Below, in pieces: positions 40,744 to 49,124 of a stretch of 64,000 bases of DNA. The position numbers and the translations under genes were made by a program. The notes under the pieces were generated by a model. The model did no database searches. It was given only the letters and a program-made list of their open reading frames with translations, and was not told where the DNA came from. The stretch covers positions 1,240,001-1,304,000 of the forward strand of contig NZ_CP013074.1 of the NCBI RefSeq assembly GCF_001889305.1, written 5' to 3'. This stretch comes from Dehalococcoides mccartyi (GTDB lineage: Bacteria; Chloroflexota; Dehalococcoidia; Dehalococcoidales; Dehalococcoidaceae). The first letter of the stretch is position 1. Each line of letters begins with the position of its first letter.

Positions 40744-43455
40744 TTACTCCATATCTCCCCAGTTAGCCCCGGATTTAAGCTCAACCTTGAGCGGTATTTC
40801 AAAGGCAACTGCACCTGACATGGTTTCTACAAGCAAATCACTCATCCGCCCAAGCTCTGCTGTGGGTACTTCAAATATAAGCTCATCATGCACCTGAAGC
40901 AGCAGGCGGCTTTTCAGCTTTTCTTCCTTAAGCTTTTCGTCCAGCCGGACCATAGCCAGCTTGATAATGTCAGCAGATGTTCCCTGTACCGGCATATTGA
41001 TAGCCATACGCTCGGCTGATTCACGCAAAATACGGTTGGGTGAATTGATTTCCGGTATATAGCGGCGTCTGCCCAGCAGGGTTTCCACATAACCCTGAGT
41101 ACGCACCTGCTGCTTAATCTCCGAGAAATAAACAGCCACCCGCGGATATTTTTCAAAATAGGCTTTTATAAACTTGTCAGCTTCTTCCAGCGAAAGCTCG
41201 GTAGCCTGTTCCAACCCGTAGCTGCTCATGCCGTATATCACCCCGAAATTTACGGTTTTAGCCAAGCGGCGTTGTTCTTTAGTCACTTTGGACGGGGATA
41301 CATTCAGCAATCTGGCAGCGGTCGCAGTGTGAATATCCTGGTCACTCTGGAAAGCCTCTATCAGGGCGGGGTCTTGGGAAAGATGGGCCAGCACCCTGAG
41401 GTCTATTTGGGAATAATCTCCCGCCAGCAGCACTGTGCCCGGAGGCGCAATAAATGCCCGCCGTATCTCCCTGCCCATTTCCCCCCTGACAGGTATGTTT
41501 TGCAGATTAGGCTCGGAAGAAGATAACCTGCCGGTAGCTGTACGGGTCTGGTTGAAACTGGTATGCAGCCGCCGGGTATGCGGGTTTACCATACGCGGCA
41601 AGGTATCCAGATAGGTAGATTTCAGCTTTACCAGCATACGGTATTCCAGTATCAGGTCTACAATACGGTGCTTGCCCTTCAGCTCTTCAAGCACCTCTGC
41701 CCCGGTGGAATAGCCAGTTTTGGTCTTTTTGATAACCGGCAGTTTCAGTTCGTCAAAGAGTATCCGCCCCAGCTGCTGGGGGGAACCTATGTTAAAGCTA
41801 TGCCCTGCCTGGGCATAGATATCTTCTTCCAGTTTAAATATCTGCCTGCCTGTCTTTTCAGCCATAGCCTTCAGCAAATCTGTATCCAGCATAATGCCGG
41901 TGCGTTCCATACCCAGCAGAATGGGCAAAAGGGGCATTTCCACCCTGGCAAATAAATCCATCAGCTTGGTTTCGGCAAGCTGGGCGGCAAAGATACCTTT
42001 GAGGCGGAAAGTGTAATCAGCCGCAAGCTGGGCTGCTTCTGAAAGCTGAACCTCGCTGAAAATGGTTTTTTTGCCGTTTCGGGTCAGTATATTTTCAATA
42101 TCCGCAATCTCTATGCCGAAATGCTCAAAGATAAGATCTTTGATAGCCAGATTTTTTTCACCCAGCAGATGGGCGGCAATCATGGTATCAAAATCCAGCC
42201 CTTTTACTTCTTGCCCGGCAGATAAAAGCAAATTCATAAGGTACTTGGCGTTATGGGCGGTTTTACATATTTTTTCATCACCAAGCAGAGCTGCCAAGCC
42301 GGAATGCCCTTCGGTGGTAAACATCTGCCCTTCTGAAGCACTGCCGATAAACTCAGCGGGTACAAAACAAGCATCACCCGCCGCACTTGAAAGTGCCAGT
42401 GCCGTCAGGCGGGCATCCATAGCTTCTTCGGGAGTACCCGAAACCGCCAGCGCCAGCTCTTTGGCATTTGCCAGGCGTTTAACGATGCTGTCTATATTTT
42501 GGCTGTCTGCCACCGTATAGCGGGTTTCAATCTTTGGAGCGGCAGCGAACATATCCGGCGTACCCTGAAGCTGGTTTTCCCCTCCCGGCAGGCGGTCAAT
42601 CAGCCTGAAAAACTCCAGCTCGCGGAATAGGTCTACCACTTTCTGGCGGTTATAGTGCTCTGCCCGGCATTCCTCAATACTGAAATCAAGCGGCAAATCA
42701 CGCACGATAGTTGTCAGTATTTTACTGTCACGGGCTACTTCGGCATTGTCTGCCAGCTTTTTCTGAAGACCGGGCGGGCTTATTTTATCCAGATTTTTAT
42801 AAATATCTTCTATGCCGCCATACTCTTCTATAAGTTTCTGGGCGGTTTTCGGGCCTATGCCGGGTACTCCAGGGATATTGTCAGACGGGTCACCCATAAG
42901 GGCTTTGTAATCTGCAATATGCTCCGGCCCCAAACCGTATTTTGCCCTTACCGCCGCCTCGTCATACAAACTGGTGCTGGCAAAAGAACCTGCCGGACCG
43001 GGATACAAAATGCGGATATCCGGCCCGACCAGCTGCATGGAATCTGCGTCTCCGGAGGCTATAATAACCTCCATACCTGCGGCAGCGGCTCTGGTTGCCA
43101 GCGTACCCAGCACATCATCAGCCTCAAAGCCGCTCTGTTCGTATACCGGCATATTAAAAGCATCTACAATCTGGCGTACCCGCCCCAGCTGGCTGACCAG
43201 TTCGTCAGGCATAGGCGGACGCTGGGCTTTGTAATCTTTGAACATTTCATGGCGGAAGGTTGGGCCTTTTCTGTCAAAGGATATGGCGTAACAATCCGGT
43301 TTAAGGTCTGTTAAGACTTTAATCAGTATGGAGGCGAAACCAAAAGCGGCACCCACTACTTCACCTGTTTTGCGGATTGCAAGCGGAGGAAGTACATGAT
43401 ACGCGCGGTGGACCAGATTAGTACCGTCAAAGAGGACTATTACAGGTTTATTCAT
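40744..43455 (-). CDS. polA: DNA polymerase I
   Basis: The 903-residue Pol I begins at ATG 43455 (GTG 43461 is an alternative). The 5'-3' exonuclease domain is ~1-290 (VIVLFDGTNLVHRAYH, DNIPGVPGIGPKTA). The 3'-5' exonuclease domain seems degenerate: the expected DxE is not seen in LALAVSGTPEEAMDARL. The polymerase is intact: LLAGDYSQIDLRVLAHLSQD, RRLAKTVNFGVIYGMSSYG, and LLLQVHDELIFEVP. A TATAAT with TGC upstream ends 6 bp before the start. Without proofreading it resembles Taq-type Pol I. It lies at the head of a possible polA-PAP2-mutM unit. Confidence 0.93.
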   Translation of the reverse strand: MNKPVIVLFDGTNLVHRAYHVLPPLAIRKTGEVVGAAFGFASILIKVLTDLKPDCYAISFDRKGPTFRHEMFKDYKAQRPPMPDELVSQLGRVRQIVDAFNMPVYEQSGFEADDVLGTLATRAAAAGMEVIIASGDADSMQLVGPDIRILYPGPAGSFASTSLYDEAAVRAKYGLGPEHIADYKALMGDPSDNIPGVPGIGPKTAQKLIEEYGGIEDIYKNLDKISPPGLQKKLADNAEVARDSKILTTIVRDLPLDFSIEECRAEHYNRQKVVDLFRELEFFRLIDRLPGGENQLQGTPDMFAAAPKIETRYTVADSQNIDSIVKRLANAKELALAVSGTPEEAMDARLTALALSSAAGDACFVPAEFIGSASEGQMFTTEGHSGLAALLGDEKICKTAHNAKYLMNLLLSAGQEVKGLDFDTMIAAHLLGEKNLAIKDLIFEHFGIEIADIENILTRNGKKTIFSEVQLSEAAQLAADYTFRLKGIFAAQLAETKLMDLFARVEMPLLPILLGMERTGIMLDTDLLKAMAEKTGRQIFKLEEDIYAQAGHSFNIGSPQQLGRILFDELKLPVIKKTKTGYSTGAEVLEELKGKHRIVDLILEYRMLVKLKSTYLDTLPRMVNPHTRRLHTSFNQTRTATGRLSSSEPNLQNIPVRGEMGREIRRAFIAPPGTVLLAGDYSQIDLRVLAHLSQDPALIEAFQSDQDIHTATAARLLNVSPSKVTKEQRRLAKTVNFGVIYGMSSYGLEQATELSLEEADKFIKAYFEKYPRVAVYFSEIKQQVRTQGYVETLLGRRRYIPEINSPNRILRESAERMAINMPVQGTSADIIKLAMVRLDEKLKEEKLKSRLLLQVHDELIFEVPTAELGRMSDLLVETMSGAVAFEIPLKVELKSGANWGDME

Positions 43456-43461
43456 AAACAC

Positions 43462-43467
43462 ATTATA
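43462..43467 (-). promoter_or_regulatory. Extended -10 before polA
   Basis: TGC-TATAAT on the minus strand, ending 6 bp before the polA ATG at 43455. No -35 consensus is obvious, as expected for an extended -10 promoter. Confidence 0.45.
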
Positions 43468-43521
43468 GCAGATGAGACCAAAAGAGGTTCAGGTATTTTA
43501 GCCACTGTGAAGAAGCCTGAG

Positions 43522-43968
43522 CTAGGTTTCCAGCTGCAGTCCGCCGGATATCCAGACGTTTATGCCACCCTGCATGTTATATATGCTGGTAAAACTGTTC
43601 TCCAGCATAAGCTGGGCAGCAGATATAGAGCGGTTGCCTGAACGGCAGTAAACCAGGTAAGTTTTATTTTTATCCAGCAGGAAAAGCGAATTTTCAAAGG
43701 AAGCGTAATAATCCAGATTTACCGCACCCAGAATATGCCCCTGGGCATATTCGGATGGGGTACGCACATCCAGAATGACAAAGTCCGCAGAGCCGGAATT
43801 CTGGTCTATAAGGGCTTTGGCTTCGGCAACAGATATATTCTGTACAGCGGGCAGATTTACATCATCAACAGGAGAACCGGTAGCACAGCCTGTCAAAATC
43901 CCGGTACATACCAGCATAAATGCCAACAAGGCGGTTAAACCACGTTTGAAAGACACAGAGCTAAACAC
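43522..43968 (-). CDS. Rhodanese-domain lipoprotein
   Basis: A 148-residue protein with a lipoprotein signal (LTALLAFMLVCTGILTGC; lipobox LTGC, Cys28), so it is anchored outside the membrane. The mature part is a rhodanese domain (FVILDVRTPSEYAQGHI, CRSGNRS with catalytic Cys108, MQGGINVW). Rhodaneses transfer sulfane sulfur; the short Cys loop fits the single-domain thiosulfate-type. The start is GTG 43968, and it overlaps the preceding gene by 8 bp, so they form a unit. Confidence 0.85.
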   Translation of the reverse strand: MFSSVSFKRGLTALLAFMLVCTGILTGCATGSPVDDVNLPAVQNISVAEAKALIDQNSGSADFVILDVRTPSEYAQGHILGAVNLDYYASFENSLFLLDKNKTYLVYCRSGNRSISAAQLMLENSFTSIYNMQGGINVWISGGLQLET

Positions 43969-44539
43969 CGATAAAATTAGGCTGGAGCTTAACCCCGGAA
44001 TAACCTGCCATAGTCTGCAAACAGGTTTCTTCCCGTTGGGTAATCCAGGTAGATACGCTTGTCAGCCCGAAATCAGACAACTGGCAGAAAGTAACCATAA
44101 GCTCATTGCAATAGCCGTAATAACGTGAAGAACGGTTGTCAAAGCTGACATTTCCCGTATCTGCCATCTGCTCTATTAAAGTGCGCAGTTTCAGGCGATT
44201 ATAATAGGCCGCCCGCATTCCCGCCAGCATACCTTCGAAAAAAAGCTGAGCACGGAAGTTTATCATCTGACCTTCATTATTGAAAACCACATCAAAAGAG
44301 CCTCCGGTAGCACCGGATTCCTTAAACTGAAAAACCTTCTGTTCATAACCTATGGGCAAAGGAGGAGTAAGCTCAGGCAAGCGGATTTCAGGTGCTTCGG
44401 TAATGTCGGTCAGGCTTTTACCGCCGAAACGGCGGATTATATCCTGAGGAGACTGAAAGGTGCTGTAATCACCCAAAATTTCTGACACGATTGTCAGGTA
44501 AGACAGTGATTCTTTCGGGTCATACTGACGCAGTCTCAT
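43961..44539 (-). CDS. Hypothetical protein
   Basis: The 192-residue protein from ATG 44539 (GGAGGA 3-4 nt before it) has no recognisable domain, no signal peptide and no membrane span. It is mixed alpha/beta with YYNRLKLRTLIEQM and GYCNELMVTFCQLSD. It overlaps the rhodanese lipoprotein by 8 bp. A strong promoter (44821-44848) about 280 bp upstream probably drives both, leaving a long 5' leader. Confidence 0.55.
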   Translation of the reverse strand: MRLRQYDPKESLSYLTIVSEILGDYSTFQSPQDIIRRFGGKSLTDITEAPEIRLPELTPPLPIGYEQKVFQFKESGATGGSFDVVFNNEGQMINFRAQLFFEGMLAGMRAAYYNRLKLRTLIEQMADTGNVSFDNRSSRYYGYCNELMVTFCQLSDFGLTSVSTWITQREETCLQTMAGYSGVKLQPNFIGV

Positions 44540-44591
44540 ACTTCCTCCATGCATACTTGAGTAAAGCTAATTGAAACAGGTGTAAAATGTA

Positions 44592-44795
44592 TCAAACTGA
44601 TACGCTTGTCTTTTCCATCTCCCTGGGATATTCGGTAACCACCAATATCAATCGGATAACTATACGGAGCGGAATAACAATAAGAACCCGCCATTTATTA
44701 AATAAGCGGACACTTCTTACGCACATTTCACGGGCAAGTCCTTGAGACTTGTCCCGCAGATGAACAACGGGGATTATAAACTTATCTTCTGTCAT
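44592..44795 (-). CDS. Possible small protein in a long leader (67 residues)
   Basis: From ATG 44795 the minus strand encodes MTEDKFIIPVVHLRDKSQGL followed by a basic, hydrophobic stretch (RVLIVIPLRIVIRLILVV) like a single membrane segment. No ribosome-binding site is visible. It lies directly behind a strong promoter. A short hairpin (44731-44756) lies inside it. It may be a real small protein or only the leader RNA. Confidence 0.25.
   Translation of the reverse strand: MTEDKFIIPVVHLRDKSQGLAREMCVRSVRLFNKWRVLIVIPLRIVIRLILVVTEYPREMEKTSVSV
44731..44756 (-). other. Hairpin in the leader of the 44539 gene
   Basis: CGGG-A-CAAGTC pairs with GACTTG-CCCG around the 5-nt loop TCAAG (10 bp, one bulged A). 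Confidence 0.4.
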
Positions 44796-44820
44796 AGTTG
44801 CTGCAAGTGATAGATACATT

Positions 44821-44848
44821 ATAATACCCCTTGTGAACAGGGTGTCAA
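44821..44848 (-). promoter_or_regulatory. Promoter of the 44539/43968 operon
   Basis: TTGACA, a 16-bp spacer, and TATTAT on the minus strand; one of the best promoter matches in the window. Transcription would start near 44814. Confidence 0.7.
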
Positions 44849-44950
44849 GTGTAACCCCATAGCCAAAGTCTGACAGTTACTTTAACGGTAAATACAACCG
44901 TTTTTTACAATTATTTCCCAGACACCCATGCTAATAATATATCATATATC

Positions 44951-44982
44951 AGTTGTTTGTATAAATATTCCTACAAACAACT
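44951..44982. promoter_or_regulatory. Perfect 11-bp inverted repeat upstream of argF
   Basis: AGTTGTTTGTA and TACAAACAACT with a 10-bp AT-rich spacer, about 45-75 bp upstream of the argF -10. A strong candidate operator for an unknown regulator (not an ArgR-like ARG box as known to me). Confidence 0.5.
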
Positions 44983-45025
44983 CTAAGCCCTGACGGCTAA
45001 AGTATCCAGAAAAGTACTTTAATGC

Positions 45026-45031
45026 TATAAT
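45026..45031 (+). promoter_or_regulatory. Extended -10 of argF
   Basis: TGC-TATAAT 30 bp before GTG 45061; GGAGG lies 6 nt before the GTG. No clear -35. Confidence 0.5.
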
Positions 45032-45060
45032 TAAATGTAATTATGTGCCGGAGGCTAAAA

Positions 45061-45996
45061 GTGAACACCAAGGATCTGCTCTCTATTTCAGACCTTTCCC
45101 CTGACGATATCGGGCGTCTTCTTTCAGATGCCGTTGAACTTAAAGCCAGGGGTTGGAATAACAGCCTCTCAGGCAAAACTTTGGCTCTGGTCTTTGAAAA
45201 ACCGTCCCTGCGTACCCGTGTCAGCTTTGAGCTGGCTATGAAACAGCTGGGAGGGGAAGCACTGTATCTTTCACCGGCGGAAGTGGGCTTGGGCAAACGC
45301 GAACCCGTTGCTGATGTAGCCAGAGTTCTTTCCCGTTTTGTAGATGTTATCGCCTGCCGCACCTTCAGTCATGATACTCTGGTACAGCTGGCAAAATATG
45401 CGGATATACCCATCATCAATGCCCTTTCGGATTTGGAACACCCCTGCCAGGCGCTGGCGGATATCATGACCATTTACGAGAAAAAGGGCGAACTCAAGGG
45501 ACTTAATCTGGCATATATAGGTGACGGCAATAACTGTGCCAACAGCCTTTTGCTGGCCTGCGCCATGACGGGTATAAACTGCCGTTTGGCTTCACCCGAA
45601 GGTTATCTGGTAGACAAGAACATATTTGCCAAGGCAAAAGCTTACGCAGAAGACAGCGGAGCTGAACTATACAGCGGAACAGACCTTAAGACCGCCCTCC
45701 GCGGGGCTGACGTAATCTATACAGATGTCTGGACCAGTATGGGGCAGGAAGCTGAATCTGAAAAACGTCTTAAGGATTTTGCGGGTTTTCAGGTTAATGC
45801 GAAGCTGGTTTCCCTGGCCGATAAAGACGCCATCATTATGCACCCTTTGCCGGCTCATTACGGCGAAGAGGTTGACCGTGAAATACTGGAATGCCCCCAG
45901 TCTGTTATTTTTGACCAGGCCGAAAACCGGCTGCATGCCCAAAAAGCTGTTTTAAGAGATATGCTGGGTGGATTGGAGATAGGCGGCAGGCACTAA
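45061..45996 (+). CDS. argF: Ornithine carbamoyltransferase
   Basis: Transfers carbamoyl phosphate to ornithine, giving citrulline in arginine synthesis. The 311-residue protein starts at GTG 45061 (GGAGG upstream), not at the ATG at 45043. Seen: the carbamoyl-phosphate motif KPSLRTRVSFE, DLEHPCQALAD (OTC-specific HPCQ), and the ornithine loop YTDVWTSMGQEAE. The motif usually read HCLPAH is MHPLPAHYGEE here, so the expected Cys is Pro. der follows after 16 bp. Confidence 0.9.
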   Translation: MNTKDLLSISDLSPDDIGRLLSDAVELKARGWNNSLSGKTLALVFEKPSLRTRVSFELAMKQLGGEALYLSPAEVGLGKREPVADVARVLSRFVDVIACRTFSHDTLVQLAKYADIPIINALSDLEHPCQALADIMTIYEKKGELKGLNLAYIGDGNNCANSLLLACAMTGINCRLASPEGYLVDKNIFAKAKAYAEDSGAELYSGTDLKTALRGADVIYTDVWTSMGQEAESEKRLKDFAGFQVNAKLVSLADKDAIIMHPLPAHYGEEVDREILECPQSVIFDQAENRLHAQKAVLRDMLGGLEIGGRH

Positions 45997-46012
45997 GCTG
46001 CCGTGAAAATAT

Positions 46013-47338
46013 ATGAATAATACTACCCCTATTATTGCAATTGTGGGGCGGCAGAACGTGGGTAAATCCACTTTGCTTAACCGCCTTGCCCATAAGAATC
46101 TGGCTATTACTGAAGACCTGCCCGGTACTACCCGTGACCGCCTGTTTACTACCGTAAGCTGGTTGGACCGAAAGCTGATTATGGTGGATACCGGAGGGCT
46201 TGACCCGGATATTGAAAGCGTTATCGGCCAGCAGGTGAATATCCAGATAAGTCTGGCCATAAAAGAAGCTGACCTGGTACTTCTGGTAGTAGATGTAAAA
46301 ACAGGTTTAGTTACATCTGACTACGAAATGGCAGATATTATCCGCCGTACCGGTAAACCGGTAATACTGGTTGCCAACAAGGCTGACAACCTGAAAATGG
46401 GACAGGATGCCGCTGAATTTTACAGTTTGGGTTTTGGCGAACCTTCGGTTATAAGCGCTTTCCATGGAAGCGGCATCTCAGACCTGATGGACCGGGTACT
46501 GGAAGAATTGCCTGACCAGCCTATTGCCAGCCCCGAAGAGGACAATTCAGTAAAGCTGGCACTTGTCGGAAGGACCAATGTAGGTAAATCCACCCTGCTT
46601 AATACCTTTCTGGGACAGGAACGCTCAATAGTAAGCAATATACCCGGTACTACCAGGGATGCTATTGACACACCCCTTGACTTTAATGGTACTAATGTGT
46701 TACTTATAGATACTGCAGGGATAAGACGCCGCGGCAAAGTTGAAAGCGGTGTTGAAAAATACAGTGTACTCAGAGCCCTGAAAGCCGTTGACCGGGCAGA
46801 CGTAGTCCTGCTGGTTATGGATACTGAAGAACTGGTTACCGCTCAGGACACTCACATTGCCGGATATGTCCGGGATACCGCCAAAGGTATTATAATTATC
46901 CTGAATAAATGGGATCTGGGTAAAGGCCAGGACAAAGCTGAAGTGACGCAAACTATCCAGAGTAGATTTAAGTTTCTAGATTACGCTCCGATATTGTTTG
47001 TTTCAGGCAAAACAGGGCGTGATGTTGATACTATTATCCCCATGGCTCTGAAGGTACAGGAAGAACGCAGCAAGCGTATCCCCACCGCCAAGGTAAATAG
47101 CGTAGTTACCGAAGCTCTTTCCGCCCATACTCCGCCCCGTCAGGGAAAAACCCAGCTGAAAATCTTTTACGCTACCCAAGCGGAAATCAATCCGCCTTCT
47201 TTCGTATTTTTTGTCAACAATCCCAAACTGGTTCATTTTTCTTATGAACGTTTTATTGAAAACAGGCTCAGAGAGTCTTTCGGATTTTTCGGTACGCCTA
47301 TCCGTTTAACTTTTAAAGCCCGAGGTGAAAAATGTTAA
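46013..47338 (+). CDS. der: Ribosome-associated GTPase Der (EngA)
   Basis: Essential GTPase for 50S assembly. At 441 residues it has two G domains (GRQNVGKSTLLNRL at ~10 and GRTNVGKSTLLNTF at ~185), each with DTGG/DTAG and NKAD/NKWD motifs, and a C-terminal KH-like domain. The next gene, plsY, overlaps by 7 bp. No clear ribosome-binding site precedes ATG 46013. Confidence 0.94.
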   Translation: MNNTTPIIAIVGRQNVGKSTLLNRLAHKNLAITEDLPGTTRDRLFTTVSWLDRKLIMVDTGGLDPDIESVIGQQVNIQISLAIKEADLVLLVVDVKTGLVTSDYEMADIIRRTGKPVILVANKADNLKMGQDAAEFYSLGFGEPSVISAFHGSGISDLMDRVLEELPDQPIASPEEDNSVKLALVGRTNVGKSTLLNTFLGQERSIVSNIPGTTRDAIDTPLDFNGTNVLLIDTAGIRRRGKVESGVEKYSVLRALKAVDRADVVLLVMDTEELVTAQDTHIAGYVRDTAKGIIIILNKWDLGKGQDKAEVTQTIQSRFKFLDYAPILFVSGKTGRDVDTIIPMALKVQEERSKRIPTAKVNSVVTEALSAHTPPRQGKTQLKIFYATQAEINPPSFVFFVNNPKLVHFSYERFIENRLRESFGFFGTPIRLTFKARGEKC

Positions 47339-47982
47339 TTGTCAAGCTGCTGCTTGTTGTTATAGTCAGTTATATCCTTGGTTCAATACCCTTCGGCTAT
47401 CTGGTCAGCCACCGCGGTTCGAAAATAGATATCCGCAGTTTCGGCAGCGGACGCACCGGTGCTACCAATGTGCTGCGTACTATGGGCAGAAAAGCCGCTT
47501 TGCTGGTGGCCGCTTTGGATGTTATCAAAGGGGCTTCGGCTGTAGCTTTTGCAGGAATGGTTATCGGTACTGAAGCACTGGCTTTCGGCACCAACGGCAT
47601 GGCCATATTATTTGCCCAGGTACTGGCCGGGCTGGCGGCAGTTGCCGGTCATATCTGGCCGGTATTCCTCAAATTCCGCGGCGGCCGCGGTGTGGCTACT
47701 TTCTTCGGAGGCATGATTGCCTTGTGTCCGGTAGCGGCCATATTCGGAGGCGAAGTGTTGATAATAGGCGCAGGGCTTTCCGGCTTTGCTTCCCTGGGTT
47801 CAATAACCGGGGTAGTCGGGGCGTATGCTTTACTGGTGCCCCTTACTCTTATCAGCGGATTTCCCACCGAATATATAATATACGCAGTGATAGGGTCACT
47901 TCTCATCACCATTATGCACCGCGATAATATTAAACGGCTGTTGGCGGGTAAAGAACGCAAGCTCAACGAAAAAGCCCGCTAA
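47332..47982 (+). CDS. plsY: Acyl-phosphate:glycerol-3-phosphate acyltransferase PlsY
   Basis: PlsY acylates glycerol-3-phosphate using acyl-phosphate, the first step in phospholipid synthesis. The 216-residue protein has five or six spans, and the three PlsY motifs: [27 protein letters not shown], and [13 protein letters not shown]. gpsA, encoding the enzyme that supplies glycerol-3-phosphate, follows after 48 bp, giving a short phospholipid unit. Confidence 0.93.
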   Translation: MLIVKLLLVVIVSYILGSIPFGYLVSHRGSKIDIRSFGSGRTGATNVLRTMGRKAALLVAALDVIKGASAVAFAGMVIGTEALAFGTNGMAILFAQVLAGLAAVAGHIWPVFLKFRGGRGVATFFGGMIALCPVAAIFGGEVLIIGAGLSGFASLGSITGVVGAYALLVPLTLISGFPTEYIIYAVIGSLLITIMHRDNIKRLLAGKERKLNEKAR

Positions 47983-48030
47983 ATACCCCTTGGCTAAAAC
48001 CGATTCGGCATTAGAAAGCTTGGATTTTTC

Positions 48031-49110
48031 ATGTCTAAAGTTTGTATTATAGGCACTACTACCTGGGGTATTACTCTGGGTACAGTTATAGCCCATAAAG
48101 GGCGTGAAGTAATGCTCTGGGCACGCACCGAGGACGAAGCCGCACTTCTTTCTGCCCAACGCCGCCCGGCTGACTTTTTGCCGGAAGATTACCGTTTCCC
48201 TGAATTTATGAACGTAACCGCCAATTTGGAAGATGCTATTACAGGTGCAGATATGATTCTGATGGCTGTACCTTCCCAGCGGATGCGTCCCAATATAAAG
48301 CTGGTTGCACCCCTGCTGACCAAAAACATGCTGGTCTGCAGTGCCGCCAAGGGGCTGGAAATAGGTACTGCCAAACGTATGAGTCAGGTAATTGCCGATG
48401 AGATTTCCCCGGATTTTGCTAAAAATATCTGCGTTCTTTCGGGCCCAAACCTGGCTATGGAAATATTAAAGGGGCTACCGGCTGTGACTGTACTGGCTGC
48501 AGATACCGAAAAATCAGCTAAAAAAGCCGCCAAGCTGGTAACCGCCAACAATTTCTGCGCCTACACCAATACCGATATAATAGGGGTGGAACTAGGCGGC
48601 TCACTTAAGAACATTATAGCTCTGGGAGCAGGCATAGTGGACGGGCTGAATTTCGGCAACAACGCCAAGAGTGCCCTGATTACCCGCGGGCTTACTGAGA
48701 TTTCTGCATTGGGAGCGGCTTTGGGGGCTAACCCCCTGACTTTTTCGGGTCTGGCCGGGCTGGGTGACCTGATTGCCACCTGTTCCAGCAATCTCTCCCG
48801 CAACCATTTTGTGGGGGTGGAACTAACCAAAGGCCGCAGTCTGAATGACATTATGTACAGTATGAGTAATGTAGCTGAGGGTGTTTCTACTACTGCGGTA
48901 GCCTATGAACTGGCCCGTTCTATGGATTTGGAAATGCCGGTAACCGAAAACATATATGATGTGCTCTACAATAATGCAGACCCGAAGGAAGCCGCCAGAA
49001 AGCTTATGGATGCCCAAGCTACCCATGAGTTGGCAGGACGAAAATGGAACCTGTTTAAAATGTTCAGAAAACGCAGAGCCCGCAAAACACCCGAACTTAA
49101 CCCTGATTAA
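48031..49110 (+). CDS. gpsA: NAD(P)-dependent glycerol-3-phosphate dehydrogenase
   Basis: GpsA reduces dihydroxyacetone phosphate to glycerol-3-phosphate for PlsY. At 359 residues (usual ~330-340) it has KGLEIGTAKRMSQ, GPNLAMEILKGLP and the C-terminal GLAGLGDLIATCSS. The N-terminal dinucleotide motif normally GxGxWGT is IGTTTWGITLG here, missing the second glycine. The C-terminus has an extra basic tail (FKMFRKRRARK). It is convergent with dnaJ. Confidence 0.9.
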   Translation: MSKVCIIGTTTWGITLGTVIAHKGREVMLWARTEDEAALLSAQRRPADFLPEDYRFPEFMNVTANLEDAITGADMILMAVPSQRMRPNIKLVAPLLTKNMLVCSAAKGLEIGTAKRMSQVIADEISPDFAKNICVLSGPNLAMEILKGLPAVTVLAADTEKSAKKAAKLVTANNFCAYTNTDIIGVELGGSLKNIIALGAGIVDGLNFGNNAKSALITRGLTEISALGAALGANPLTFSGLAGLGDLIATCSSNLSRNHFVGVELTKGRSLNDIMYSMSNVAEGVSTTAVAYELARSMDLEMPVTENIYDVLYNNADPKEAARKLMDAQATHELAGRKWNLFKMFRKRRARKTPELNPD

Positions 49111-49124
49111 GAGTTAAAATCCGG

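Larger units (their letters stand above)
44540..45060. other. 521-bp divergent intergenic region
   Basis: Contains, on the minus strand, the promoter 44821-44848 and a leader of about 275 nt; on the plus strand, the argF promoter with an extended -10 (45026-45031) and a perfect 11-bp inverted repeat (44951-44982). At 44884-44906, AACGGT and ACCGTT form a short stem followed by six T's, a terminator-like element on the plus strand. Confidence 0.55.

Noticed and set aside
42655-43314. Long open frame on the plus strand inside polA
   Set aside because: It lies fully antisense to a complete, motif-rich polA and has no ribosome-binding site or domain.
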